Assembly (NCBI GenBank): GCA_001692895.1
Contig: KV748197.1
Span: 1,617,813 to 1,681,812, forward strand
Source of the DNA: Cenococcum geophilum 1.58
Taxonomy: Eukaryota > Ascomycota > Dothideomycetes > Gloniales > Gloniaceae
Direction of reading: 5' to 3'
DNA: 64,000 bases
In this document: positions 38,972 through 49,200 of the stretch, one piece after another
Layout: each line of letters starts with the position of its first letter
How positions within the stretch are numbered: position 1 is the stretch's first letter
Translations under genes and position numbers: made by a program
Notes under the pieces: model-generated
Seen by the model: only the letters and a program-made list of their open reading frames with translations
Database searches by the model: none
Told to the model about the DNA's origin: nothing

Positions 38972-39111
38972 TCTTAGCATACCCAAAATAAAATTTCAGT
39001 TGCCTTCTTTTTTATTATTATATAAAAATAACCAATTTAAGCCCAGTAAATAAAGTTATATTATCCTTTTATTCCAAATTTTAGTAGGTGACTCTATATA
39101 TGGCTCTACAT

Positions 39112-39575
39112 CCGGCTCTGCACATGGAAGCTCTGCATACGGAGGTCCGCACGAAGCTCTGCACGAAACTTTACGAAGTTCCGCACGAGGCTCCGCGCGA
39201 AGCTCTGCACGAAGCCCTGCGCGAAGCTCCGCACGAAGCCCTGCGCGAAGCTCTGCACGAAGCTCTGCACGAAGCTCTGTGCGAGGCTCTGTACGAAGCC
39301 CTGCGCGAAGCTCTGCACAAAGCTCCGCACGAAGCTCTGCGCGAAGCTCTGCACGAAGCTCTGCACAAAGCTCCGTGTGAAGCTCTATGCGAAGCTCTAT
39401 GCGAAGCTCCGCACAAAGCTCTGCGCGAAGCTCTGCGCGAAGCTCTACACGAAGTTCTACGCGAAGCTCTGCACGAAGCTCTGCGTACGGAGGCTCTGCA
39501 CAAAGCTCTGCACGAAGCTCTACGTACAGAGGCTCTACACGAAGCTCTGCATACAAAAGCTCTGCACGACGGCTC
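39112..39575. repeat. 12-bp minisatellite inside the hAT MITE
   Basis: Nearly 40 units of the pattern cgaagctctgca/cgaagctctgcg, with some cctacg-type interruptions (tacggaggctctg). The period of 12 keeps several frames open on both strands and produces long EALH/EALR- or RAEL-type repeats. These are not genes. Confidence 0.9.
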
Positions 39576-39856
39576 TGCGTACAACGGTTCTGTCCTATTC
39601 TACTTGGTTGGGGTAGAAAAGCCCCGCACAGGGCACTTTATCCTTATCGATTGCGATATTTTATGCATTTTCTATTGGATAAGGATATTTTATGCTCGCT
39701 TATTCGCATTATCCAAAACCACACTGGAGCAAATTGAAGGTCATTCCGCCTATATCTCAATTATAAAATACGATTGCTACTGGAAGCTTGGCTAACACTT
39801 TCGAAACTAACCAGCTCCAATGGCAGTCTTTCTACCCTCTTTATATATCCTTTGGA

Positions 39857-41239
39857 TTATCTAGAACTTGAAGAGGCATCCGTGTAGATAATATACGCCG
39901 AAATGGGATGACAAACTCCATTCATATCGCATTGAACCTCCGGGTAAGTAGTATAGGAGCCGTCAATTTCTATCCGCGTCTCCAACGAGGCAACAAGAAC
40001 GCAAAGGATTCCAAGCCCCCATAATAGAAATGTGTACCCTTGTACCATAGTGAATGCATACAAGGAATAACCGTGCTCCCACTGTACCCTATAAAGATGT
40101 AAACCCAATGGATAATCAGACACCCAGCACTAAGAATGATGTAGAAGCAGCGATACAGCAGTCCAGTCGTGCTCGAGCAGATAAAGGCTGGCCGGCTTCC
40201 AACTAAAGAGAAGAGGCCAGCAATCAACGCCTCGAGTGAGATGCCCATGATGAATAGCATCGACAACGCCCACTAGGTCCGGTAGCAGATGCCGCGCTGG
40301 CTGTTGGGGTAGCTAAGGCGCATTGCAGCGGTGTTCCTGTCGATTGGAATATCAAAGAATGAGGACTCTGTCTATTGAATGTGGCTCTAGGGCCTCTATA
40401 TATACATGAGAAAGGTGTAGGAAATAGGAAAGAGAAGGGGGGAAGGGGGTGGCAATGGAAACAAGGGGTAAGTGGCCGAGTCAATGACTGAGTCAATGGA
40501 TAGGTAGCTGAGTCGGGGTGACAAGACAACCTGATTCAGGTCGACAGTTCCGCAACTCCGCTTCTGCTTCATCGGCCTCAACTAGATCCGAGGGCTCTTC
40601 CTACCGATCAAGTTTTGCATATCCGTAGTCGCTCGATATCCAAAATGCCGTTGGAAGTCTCAATAGCCCTACGACGGCCAGCACTTGAAAGATATATGGT
40701 AGCCCGTCTTGTCGGTGCACAATGGCATTCGGATTAGTACGCGTAAATGTCGTGGCGATGAACAAGATAGCCTGGACTCCCTGGATAGTGATAATTAGCG
40801 ATGCAAGAGCTGAGCCGGAGAGAATTTCAACGTGGTGGTGCAACAGCAGTGTTGTGATCCAGTCGCGACTTCTCACCATCATTGCTTCTGAGCCATCAAA
40901 CTGCTTGCCGTCCCAGAAAATCGGGTTGGAAGCCGCCATGTCTGCCTCGTCCCAATGTTTGGCTCTCCGCCGTCTGTCGGCGATGGCGTGGTACCTCCAG
41001 ACGATCGAGACTGGGTTGAAAAGACTGATCTGGTCGCGCCATGTCAGGCCTTTTGATCCTATGATGACCTGCTTCGCGAGACTGAATGCAATATGCGTAA
41101 CGAGAGGCGCAAGACAAAGTGAGAACATCTCAAGCCATTTGATTAGGCTTGTATGCTGAGACTGATGAGTGAACCAGACTTTGCATGTGGTGATGATGTT
41201 GTAAGGAGAGGTAGAGCGTTCGCAGTGTGAAGGACTATA
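39857..41239 (-). pseudogene. Multi-pass membrane protein pseudogene, split by a solo LTR
   Basis: Reading on the minus strand, an open frame runs from 41239 to a TAG at 40601-40603 with three or more hydrophobic segments and motifs such as HWDEADMAASNPIFWDG and RSRDWITTLLLHHHVEILSG. I recall these from uncharacterised multi-pass membrane proteins of Aspergillus and relatives; no function is known to me. The same frame continues to 40547, where a solo LTR begins. Beyond the LTR and one copy of its duplication it resumes at 40332 without a shift (SYPNSQRGICYRT), meets a second TAG at 40273-40275, and continues through two further hydrophobic segments. Near 40027-40047 a frame change is needed to reach the C-terminal part (ASLETRIEIDGSYTTYPE). 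No ATG was found for the N-terminus, so a first exon may lie upstream. Confidence 0.65.
40338..40546 (-). mobile_element. Solo LTR with perfect target duplication GTTCC
   Basis: On the minus strand it runs from TGTCGACC to the CGACA end and is flanked by gttcc at 40333-40337 and again at 40547-40551. A TATA-like tatatata is near 40400, followed by the agacagagtc block shared with 38618-38726. It is not RIP-mutated. It resembles the LTR at 45035-45225, which sits behind a copia-type gag remnant, so the family is probably copia. Confidence 0.9.
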
Positions 41240-43030
41240 CTAAGAGCAAGTCCATAGCGATACGAGCAAATCATCGAAATGATCTCAAGACAGCTGGTCG
41301 GCGCATCAAATGCCAAAGAATCTAAGCAAATACGATGGGTCGGGCTGCCACAATAGCCTTGCGCGATTTTCAGAACGTAAAACCGTAAAATCTTCCAATG
41401 TGTTATTCTCCCGTGCGATCCCCCAACGTAGGATAGATGTGGAGGTTAGAAAACATAAGAAATTTTGGAGAAAGTCGTGAATTTTGGAGTTGCAGAGGGC
41501 AGCGGGTTTCAGAAAGGCGGGGTAAAGCTGAAACCCGGACGGAATTTGGAAGAATTCGAAGGCTTCAGCTACTTCCCGCTGGTGTCGTAACTTCCCGTGA
41601 GTGATGTAATTGGGCTGAGCAACTTATCAGGTTAGCTTACAGCCCATTTCGATAAGGGAACACTATAGGTCTTGGCAGGAGGTAGGGCTTACGTTGGCAG
41701 CACGAGCGTCCTACATAGCGCGGATAGTTTAATCGGTTAACCGGCCGTTTTAGGCTTGTATTGGCTAAGTGAGTAGTAATAATGACTTAGAGATCTGGAT
41801 TTGCTCTAGGTTGATGTCAGTTTTGAATCCGACCAGATCAGTTAAATCACTACTTCCCCATTTCTCAGGTAGGACCAGTAAGACAAGCGACCAATCTGAT
41901 ATCTTGAGAAAAGCAGATTGAAGAGAAAGTAGTTCAAGAAAGGCCGCCTCACAACCTAGAGCTTCCAATATTTTTTACACCATACCTTCATTATGCACGT
42001 CGCTGTTATTGTGATTTTAACAACGCAAAGAACATACTTTTGCATTCCTTGAATGGGCTTGCAAGGCCACTGGCGACTAGCCCGCGGAATTTACGTTTCC
42101 TCCCCACTAAACAAGCCTCTCAAACTGTCCGCATAGGCTTCGTCCCACACAAGATGCACCGGTTTGGTGCGCGAGGTTGCGTGCCTGGGAGGAAATGTGA
42201 TTAACTGAATTCCTTGTTGGTGGTAGCATAGCGACAATTTTGATGCCGCCCGGCAAAATGGCATCCACGGAAGGTTAGTTAAGCTCTTGAGGGCTTTGAT
42301 ACGTTTCGTAGTCAGGATTTTTGCGCTAGGGTATCGTATTGTAAAGAACATAGAGTATCTTGTACACTAGGTGATGGTAGTGGTGAGAATAAGGTCTTTC
42401 AAAGCTCAGACCACCCTGCACCGTCCCGTTCCGCCCCCAAGAAAAATGGATGCACGAAATTTTCCGTGCCGCCAGAATTGCATGAGAATGTGGCGGATGC
42501 TACCTTTTACTCCATGCTTCCTTCCTTCGACTATTTTCGCTTTATTCTCAACGACTCGATATCAGTGCATTTAATCACAAAAAAGTTAACAGAAACAGCT
42601 GGCATGGGCAGCCAGTCATTAATATTGCTTTTTCCGAGCCCGAAGTCCGAAGTCACCATGTAATGTCCTCAACTTGTAAAATCTACGATCGCCGAATAAG
42701 ATTGTCAGATTCTGACTAGACTCATCGCCGCAATGAAATCCTCAACGTGTGACAAGTCTAATTTCCACAGATGTGCTGTCTCACTCATTACTTTGGCACA
42801 AATATACATCGAGACGAATACATAGTCGGCCCCAGTAGCATCAATCAATGAAACCGGCGAAGGAAATATAGATCACGGCAAGAGTGGAAAATTCCTACAC
42901 AACCGCAAAACAACGTTCCATGGGAGGCATAATCTGAAGATGAGCCATCCTTGAGGTTGCCAGCTGTTAAAGTATGGTAAAAGCATATACAAGAATAACC
43001 ATAACAGGAAGTGATTCCACCATAGCTACC
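41240..43030. other. Intergenic region of normal GC
   Basis: Space between the membrane-protein pseudogene and GH53, both on the minus strand. It probably holds the 3' side of GH53 and the promoter or first exon of the pseudogene. One minus-strand open frame at 42091-42351 (listed separately) is the only candidate gene. Other short frames here have no recognisable features. Confidence 0.5.
42091..42351 (-). CDS. Possible small or partial hypothetical protein, 86 aa
   Basis: Open from ATG to stop, ending in PVHLVWDEAYADSLRGLFSGEE, which has gene-like composition. I recognise no family. It has no signal peptide or membrane segment, and it could be a chance frame, the last exon of a spliced gene or a gene fragment. 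It is kept because it is the longest frame in this intergenic space that is not a shadow. Confidence 0.2.
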   Translation of the reverse strand: MFFTIRYPSAKILTTKRIKALKSLTNLPWMPFCRAASKLSLCYHQQGIQLITFPPRHATSRTKPVHLVWDEAYADSLRGLFSGEET

Positions 43031-44086
43031 TTAAATCGAACCGAACACCGCCAAACTCGCCATGGCCCCTCCCGAACTCGTAACCATCAGATTATCCGCG
43101 CAGCTACTCCCCAAATTCGGACCATCAATCCAAGCCGGCTCCCAATAAAACAACCCCACACCACCCGCACTAGCAACCTTGCTCGCCACATCTTTCATCC
43201 ACCTCGTCTGCCCGGCCACTGAAAACGGAATCGACGTCGTATCCGCTGGAAAGCTGAACGCGGGACTCGGACACCACGTCGGCCAATTCGTCTCCACCAC
43301 CATGATTTCCTTGCCGTACTTGCTTCGCATATTCGTCAAGCTGGTCTCGAGAGACGCGAGTGTCGCGGAGGAGTTGTAGAAGGGATAGTACGAGACGCCT
43401 TGGACATCATAATCCGACGAGGTGAGCGGACCTTCGGCCAACACGGTGTCGTACCACCACTGCTGCCCGGCCCAGTTCCAGCCGTTGTCTAGGTGGATCA
43501 TGATGCGGGGTTTGGTGAATAAGGTGGAGTCCTTGATGCCAGCTGAGGCGAAGTGCAGGAGCCGCGCGAGGTTGTAGAGGCCGGTTGAGCTGTTGGTTAC
43601 ACCGAGGGGCCAGAGCATCCCGGCGGCGATCTCATTGCCGATGGAGACGATTGAGAGCGGGATGCCGTTTAATTGGAAGGTGTTCATAGTGGCGAGAGTG
43701 TAGTTGTAGACTTCCCAGGCCAGGTCATCGATAGCGTAGCTTGCCCATGCAGCAGGTGTGGCTTGGTGGCCGGAGTCGGCCCAGGTGTCGCTGAAGTGCA
43801 TGTCGAGGTAGATTTGTAGGCCAGCAGCTTGGGCCCGCTTGGCTAGCTTAACATTGTAGGCAAGGTTGTAGTTGCTATCAGATGGGTTCACCCAGAGGCG
43901 CTGGCGGACGGTGTTGACCCCGCTGTTCTTGAGAATTATCTCGAGCGGTTGGGCAGTACCGGCCGCATTCTTGTAAGTTTTACCGGCGGCTTCTTCAACC
44001 AAGAGGGAAGACCAATCAACGCCTCTGAAGGGGAGTGACGCATAAACTACAGGAGATAGAAGAGTGAGTACGGAGAAAAGCAGCAT
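43031..44086 (-). CDS. galA: Arabinogalactan endo-beta-1,4-galactanase (GH53), secreted
   Basis: A 351-residue protein without introns. GH53 enzymes cut beta-1,4-galactan in the side chains of type I arabinogalactan and pectin outside the cell. Residues 1-16 form a hydrophobic signal peptide ending in VVYA, and the mature protein starts SLPFRGVDWSS. Family blocks follow in order: NTVRQRLWVNP (58-68), QIYLDMHFSDTWADSGHQ (91-108), SIGNEIAAGMLWP with the acid/base Glu152 (148-160), then the nucleophile Glu265 in MVVETNWP (262-269). If cleavage follows residue 16, Glu152 becomes mature 136, which agrees with the Aspergillus aculeatus enzyme. Length matches the family, all catalytic blocks are intact and N-glycosylation sites (NYT, NSS) are present. 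It is the only intact gene in the window and is flanked by RIP-mutated transposons about 2-6 kb away. The symbol follows Aspergillus usage. Confidence 0.95.
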   Translation of the reverse strand: MLLFSVLTLLSPVVYASLPFRGVDWSSLLVEEAAGKTYKNAAGTAQPLEIILKNSGVNTVRQRLWVNPSDSNYNLAYNVKLAKRAQAAGLQIYLDMHFSDTWADSGHQATPAAWASYAIDDLAWEVYNYTLATMNTFQLNGIPLSIVSIGNEIAAGMLWPLGVTNSSTGLYNLARLLHFASAGIKDSTLFTKPRIMIHLDNGWNWAGQQWWYDTVLAEGPLTSSDYDVQGVSYYPFYNSSATLASLETSLTNMRSKYGKEIMVVETNWPTWCPSPAFSFPADTTSIPFSVAGQTRWMKDVASKVASAGGVGLFYWEPAWIDGPNLGSSCADNLMVTSSGGAMASLAVFGSI

Positions 44087-44769
44087 TGCGATCCCTCCTG
44101 AATATGGTAGTGAAGTAATGAGGAAAGGACGTAATACTCACAGAAGCCTAAGGATACCTAGACAATTATAATACTCTTCTTCGCTGTCCGATGCTATATT
44201 TTTAGACTCTAGGATGGACGGACGATCAGTTAGTAGAGCGCTGCGGTAAAGGTCGGAAATGAGAGCACTCAAGACTAACGAAGGAAAATTCCTGCAATTT
44301 GGAGAGACTTGCATCAGGTGGAAGATTTCCTTGCAAGTTTAATAGCCATATTGCGATGTCGCAGATAAAGTGAAATCGCTTTGTATGTTTCTTGGCAAGG
44401 TATCCCCGTTGACGGACCTTCGGCAGAAGCCGTACGTCGTATTCGCTCTACCTTGTAAGACAGCGGCTGCGTAGGGTGAGCAAAATATGCCTCAGTGGAC
44501 TCATACTAAGAAATCGCGTTAATCTCCTTTGGATATTTGATTGATTTCTTGGTATGAGAGGCTCGGCTGATCGTCGGTCAGCTAAAAAGTCACGTGTTCA
44601 GCCAGCCACCTAGCACATATTCGCGTATATCCACAGCGCCACCAGCGCCAAGCTGTGGATATACGCGTATTAAAAACCACCCGCTAATCGAGCCGCTGAT
44701 TGACACCAACCATAGAGTAATTAGGGTTATTAGGGCCCCAAGTATATATAAAAAAGTCCTCCTTACCTA
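44087..44769. promoter_or_regulatory. Upstream region of the GH53 gene
   Basis: The promoter of the minus-strand galactanase must lie here. I see no clear TATA box, CCAAT box or CreA site that I would assign. AT-rich tatattttta near 44190 is the best core-promoter candidate. The right part, from about 44590, is transposon-like. Confidence 0.45.
44622..44667. repeat. Perfect 16-bp inverted repeat with 14-bp loop
   Basis: Arms cgcgtatatccacagc and gctgtggatatacgcg enclose gccaccagcgccaa. It could be a hairpin or a transposon end. It lies just before a Crypton-like fragment and may belong to its 5' region. Confidence 0.75.
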
Positions 44770-44966
44770 ATCCTCAATCGCGGTAGCACATCTACTATTA
44801 TTCCTACTATACAAGATAACGCTAACCAACCGCGTAGAGATTAATATCACCAATAATACCGAATTACGCGCTAACGCGCAGTATATCCTCGCCCTTACGC
44901 GTGCCGCAAGGCCTAAAAATATATCTTTAGCGTACAACCCAAAGCAGAAGGAGTTTAAGGTAAGAA
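44770..44966 (+). pseudogene. Crypton-like 5' fragment
   Basis: The plus frame reads ELRANAQYILALTRAARPKN, then SLAYNPKQKEFK, directly followed by gtaaga, a plausible splice donor. That opening resembles fungal Crypton-like proteins with Ndc10/GCR1-type domains (tyrosine recombinase-derived), which often begin A-R-P-K-N-T-x-x-A-Y-x-P-K-Q. Nothing further downstream can be recognised, because the LTR at 45035 follows within 70 bp. The fragment is dead. The family call is from memory and moderate. Confidence 0.45.
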
Positions 44967-45034
44967 GGACATAATACCCCCCTCTCCCCTTCTCCTTTCT
45001 CTTCTCCTAAAAGCGTCGTGCCCTACAGCTAACA

Positions 45035-45225
45035 TGTCGATCTAAAGTCCGTGCGCAGATTTCAGGAAAGAAGAACTCATGTGTTAATTGATCTGTGAAA
45101 GAAAAGAGACTATATATACATGATGTAGGTGCAGGACCAGGCGGGGTACGTAAAAGGGAGTAGGTGACTGAGTCAAGGGGTAGGTAACTGAGTCGGGTGG
45201 CAAGACAACCCGATTTAGGTCGACA
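45035..45225 (-). repeat. 3' LTR of a copia-type remnant
   Basis: On the minus strand it runs from TGTCGACC to the ATCGACA end and is directly preceded by a run of G that looks like a polypurine tract (GGGGGGG near 45226-45234). It aligns with the solo LTR at 40338-40546 over the cgactcag and ctcatgtatatata parts. taaca at 45030-45034 would be one side of a target duplication; the other side was not found. Confidence 0.7.
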
Positions 45226-45313
45226 CACCCCCCCGGCTTTGAGCTTGCTTGCAGGTTAAAGATGTATCACCAGTCTTGGCGTGGTGTTGATCGCGATCAG
45301 TACTTCCTCCCTC

Positions 45314-45808
45314 CTAAAACCTCCCTAAAGCCTCGTTAGAAGTTGCCCGTGGGGTTGAATCCTTGTGAAGTCGACTGATTATTCCTTGAAGCTTCTCACT
45401 TGATTGAATCTTTTCCTTGACTTCTTGTTTAAATTTTGGATCTGGCTTCCAATCTTTCTGTCGAGCTCCTTCTAAAATATTAGGACACTGTTTGAAATGG
45501 TGAATCTCGCCGCAGAGGCAGTCCTTTAGCTTCACTCCTTGAAAGCTTACGAAGAAGGCTCCTTGGCTTAATCGCGAAGATTTGCTCTGGTGGTCACGAT
45601 ATCGTCGCACGATTTTGTAGAGGTTAATCCGGCTGTCGCCGTCGATAAGTTTGTTCCGCCAGTAGCTTGAGAAGCTAGGCTTAATTGTATTCACTGCATG
45701 CAAGAAGTCGCGAACCGCTTGCTCTCCTTCGGTGTCTGGTAGACGTAGCTTCCTGCACTTCTTATACGTCCACTGCCACTCGCGAAGCCATTTATCTGCG
45801 TTCTGCAT
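45314..45808 (-). pseudogene. Copia gag remnant (intact 164-codon frame)
   Basis: The frame from an ATG to a stop reads WLREWQWTYKKCRKLRLPD at its start and then YWRNKLIDG and LYKIVRRYRDH. The zinc knuckle CLCGEIHHFKQC (C-x-C-G-x2-H-x4-C) follows, then KDWKPDPKFK. This is the C-terminal half of a fungal copia gag (UBN2-type). GC is normal with no RIP stops. It is separated from the LTR at 45035-45225 by only about 90 bp, so protease, integrase, reverse transcriptase and RNase H are deleted. A domesticated gene is possible but a deletion relic is simpler. Confidence 0.7.
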
Positions 45809-45835
45809 TGTTGGTGGAGCTTAAAGCTTTTGGCA

Positions 45836-46024
45836 TTAACGTACAAGCTCTTGCTCACGGGCTTCGTTCGATGGGCTTAGCTGTAGCTTTAGATTGGTAG
45901 GCATACAATGTATGGGATCGCCGAACAGGATCCGCACAGTAACTCTTGGCAGTAACTTTACTGTCTGAATCTTTTCTAAATCAAGCGGAAACTTGGGCGG
46001 TAAGGTAGCTAAGACACTACTCAA
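45836..46024 (-). pseudogene. Gag N-terminal remnant, out of frame with the next
   Basis: Reads LPPKFPLDLEKIQ, a typical opening of copia gag, then diverges and stops before the next frame. A RIP-mutated relative in the other orientation lies at about 1820-1890, where ggatccgggcagtaac-type sequence is shared. Together with 45314-45808 it forms one broken gag gene. Confidence 0.5.
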
Positions 46025-46249
46025 GCACCTATTTTACTAGTAAAAGCCATATGGATATGTCTATGTGGCTAAGCAAGCACTGCAGCAGCACCCCTGCATC
46101 TCAGCAACACTAACATTATTAACATTTACAAAATTGAGCCTTGCTTGCTTGCTTTCTATATTAGTCTTATTTAAGAGCTAATATCTTATTTACTTAATTT
46201 CTAATAATTAATTGTTGCTATTAATAACTTAATAACCTATACGCTCGTC
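46025..46249. other. Junction of island and RIP block
   Basis: GC falls steadily across this stretch. Repeats of ttgcttgc occur near 46140-46150. The 5' LTR expected for the gag remnant was not found. Confidence 0.4.
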
Positions 46250-49200
46250 TAAACCTTCGCGAATTGTTTATAAAAACCTTAAAAACTTAACTAATAATAA
46301 TACACTTAACAAGCTAAACTCCTTAGAGGTTACCTACTAGTCTCCCTTACCTTCCCCTATACCTTTAGGCGATACGCCAGCGTTATAGTCTCTATTCTCT
46401 ATAATAGCGCCTCTCTCCACGGCTTAACGCGAGACTTTAGCCGCTAGAAAAGCTAAAGAATAGCTCTAGTAACTATATAAGGAGGACCTAAGGATTAAAA
46501 GAGCTTAGGTAAAGAAGGTTAAGGACTAGGTAACTAACTGGAAAATAAGACTTTTTTAGGAATAGGAGGACCGTACCGAAATGCTATATATTTAAAAAGA
46601 ATAGGAAGATTAGGCGACTAAACTCTATATATTAAGCCTTACTATAATAATAGCAAGATTAGCTATAGTAGTATTATCCTTAACCCCAATTAATAAACTA
46701 GGTAAGTTACTCCCATTTATAGCTAATATTCTAAATACCCTCCTCCCTAGCGTCCCGAATAAAGAGATACTTAAGGTATTTTAGGGTACTTTCTTGCCTA
46801 ATAACCTCTCTCGCCTTTAGATACACTAGCTCTAGTCTAAGCCTTAAAATAATATCCTTATTATTAATAGCGTCCTTTTTATAAGACTAAAAGAAGGGAT
46901 AATAAAGGACTACTTATCTGTTAAAGTATAGGTAAAGGGCTTCCTTAACTATATAATAATTTTAATTATTATATATAAGAATCTTTCGGTAGATCTTATT
47001 CCCTAAATACTTGCCTTCTATAATTAAGTTATCTAGCTATCTGCTACCTACTAAATTGCTCCCTTAATAACTATGGCCTTAGAGTACTACTTTATAGTTA
47101 TTTAAAAGAACTAGTTAGAGCTAGCTAACTAGAAGATCTNTAGTAACTTCNTANATATNTATTNTAATNCNAGTACTTATAAATCCGNATNTATCTNNAA
47201 ACGCGNNNAAGTAAGNACTAATATCTTAAGGACCTATTATAGCTTTAATAGAGGGAAGTATAACCTAGGCAAGGATTGTAAGTTCTTGTATACCTATAGT
47301 AAGTACGGTGGCCCGCATACTGCAAGAAATTATAAGTAGTAATTACTAGAGGAAAGTATTAATAAGGAAAAGAAAGAGGAGGAAGAGAATTTTATTAAGC
47401 TATACCTATACTCCACTAAAACTGTGCTCTACCCTTATAGTATGGGTAGGCTAAATACTATATTATTATTTCCAGTCTTCCTGCCCTCCTCTCCTTTATA
47501 GGACTCTCCTTCCCCCTTAATTATTTAAGCGTGGGGGCGTTATTTATTCCTGTACCCTAGTAACCTTTAATGTAATATTATTAGTATCTTAAAGTTTAGA
47601 TGCCAGATTAGGGTAGACCTAGAAATTAAGCTTCTCTCCTAAAAAAACTAAGCCTTAATAGCCGCAAATATAGTCCTAATCTTAGAGAAGATTAAGGCTA
47701 ATCTAGATATAGGTAGAATTATAATAGTAACGTCTCCCGTTATATCCTTGCCGCTAAATTTAGTACCTAAAGCGGATAAGGGATAGCGCCGTATTTATAA
47801 CTTATCCTTACTATTTAGCCGATCTATTAATAACTTAATCCCTATAGTATTTGCTATATTATAATATTTAATAGTTAATTAGGTTCTCTAATATGTTATA
47901 TATACAGGCCGTAGTTATATAATTATTAAAAGGGATATTAAGGACGCCTTTCGGAATATCCTACTTTCTATTAAAGCTTAACGCCTTATAGGGTTCTCCT
48001 AAAAGGGTATAGTGTATTTTAAACGTTGCCTCTTATTTAGCCTTTAAACTGCACCCTTTTTATTTAATCTTTTTATGGAGGAATTTTACTAGATACTTAT
48101 CTAATATATTCTAAACGCCGCTTTAGAGTACTATCTAGATAACTTTATCTTTATACTCTTTAACGCTTCTATTCTCCCTTAATTACTTAGTATATATAAC
48201 TAATTAAGTGATAAATTAGGCATCCTATAAAATAAATTAAAGAATATTAAAGGCACTACGGCTAAAGTCCTAGGTTATATTATAGATACTCTAAAGTCTA
48301 AGCTATATCTTTCTCCTTTAAAACAGGCCACTATAATTAAGGAGATTAATAAAGCGTTAAGTGGTAGATCCCTAACGCTAGTTTAGAGTTAAAAACTAGC
48401 TAGTAGACTTACTTAGAGCGCCCGGGTAATTAGGCTTAGGTATTTATATAACTACTCTATCTAGGAGTTTATCTCCACTTTTATAAAGGTAGGTAGTTAT
48501 CCTTACTAATAGCTAACAGCTAAACTTTGCTAAGACTTGTTATAGTAAAGGGATACTCTTACCCTTTTAAATAGTATCCTTTTTTTTAATAATACGGATT
48601 AAAAATAATTCTATCTCTTTTTAAACGCATTTAGGATTTTTAGTTATAAGGCCTTCTTCTTTCTTAAGGATTCTTAAGGGATAATATAGCCGCCCTATTT
48701 AGTATCTCTACCCTAAGATAATTCTTTAAGCTGCTACCCTAATATAGAATACCGCTTTACCCTAATTAATAAGCGGGAGGTCTGAGCGATTACGACCTTA
48801 TTTTAGCTCTAGGTAATATAGTAGGAGTATAGCTTAGTCTATATCTATATAGATAATATAGTAGCACTCTTAGGATTCTAGAATACGGTAGTAAAAGGAC
48901 TAGGTAATTACTTGCTCTATAAGATCCTCTAACTAGCTATAGCCTATAATATTACGCTCTATATAGAGTAGGTTTCCTCTATAGAAAATAGGCTAGCTAA
49001 TACTCTATCTTATTTTAATTATAATAGGGTGTTATTACTATACCTGTATTAGGATACTTCTAATTTACTGTTACTATATGCTTTTTTATTATATTTAATC
49101 TAACGCTAAAATAGAAGACCTAGTTCCTTTTAAAGACCCCCTACCTAATTTCTAGATTAAGGTAAAAGCCCCCTTAGAATACTTTGGCTAACTATTATAG

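Larger units (their letters stand above)
38882..39726. mobile_element. hAT-type MITE with perfect TIRs and 8-bp target duplication
   Basis: The ends are perfect 18-bp inverted repeats, cagtgtggttttggataa, and are flanked by the 8-bp direct duplication gagcaaat (38874-38881 and 39727-39734). An 8-bp duplication and a CAGTG-type end are hallmarks of the hAT superfamily. No transposase is encoded. Inside are three evenly spaced TTATCGCGATAA sites near the left end and a long GC-rich minisatellite. The element shows no RIP mutation and its flanks are clean, so it looks comparatively recent. Confidence 0.9.

Noticed and set aside
39056..39795. Long EALH/RAEL-type frames on both strands, up to 235 codons
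   Set aside because: Caused by the 12-bp minisatellite inside the hAT MITE. Openness in several frames at once is expected from the period.
40224..40529. Minus frame of 101 codons across the solo LTR edge
   Set aside because: Mostly LTR sequence and the wrong frame of the pseudogene.
40300..40605. An intron (donor gtagga at 40604) hosting the solo LTR instead of exon
   Set aside because: No acceptor puts the next part in frame, whereas the plain frame continues across the removed LTR.
40722..41159. Plus-strand frame of 145 codons
   Set aside because: Antisense shadow of the membrane-protein pseudogene, with no family features of its own.
42974..43379. Plus-strand frames over the GH53 gene
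   Set aside because: Shadows of a clear GH53 coding sequence on the other strand.
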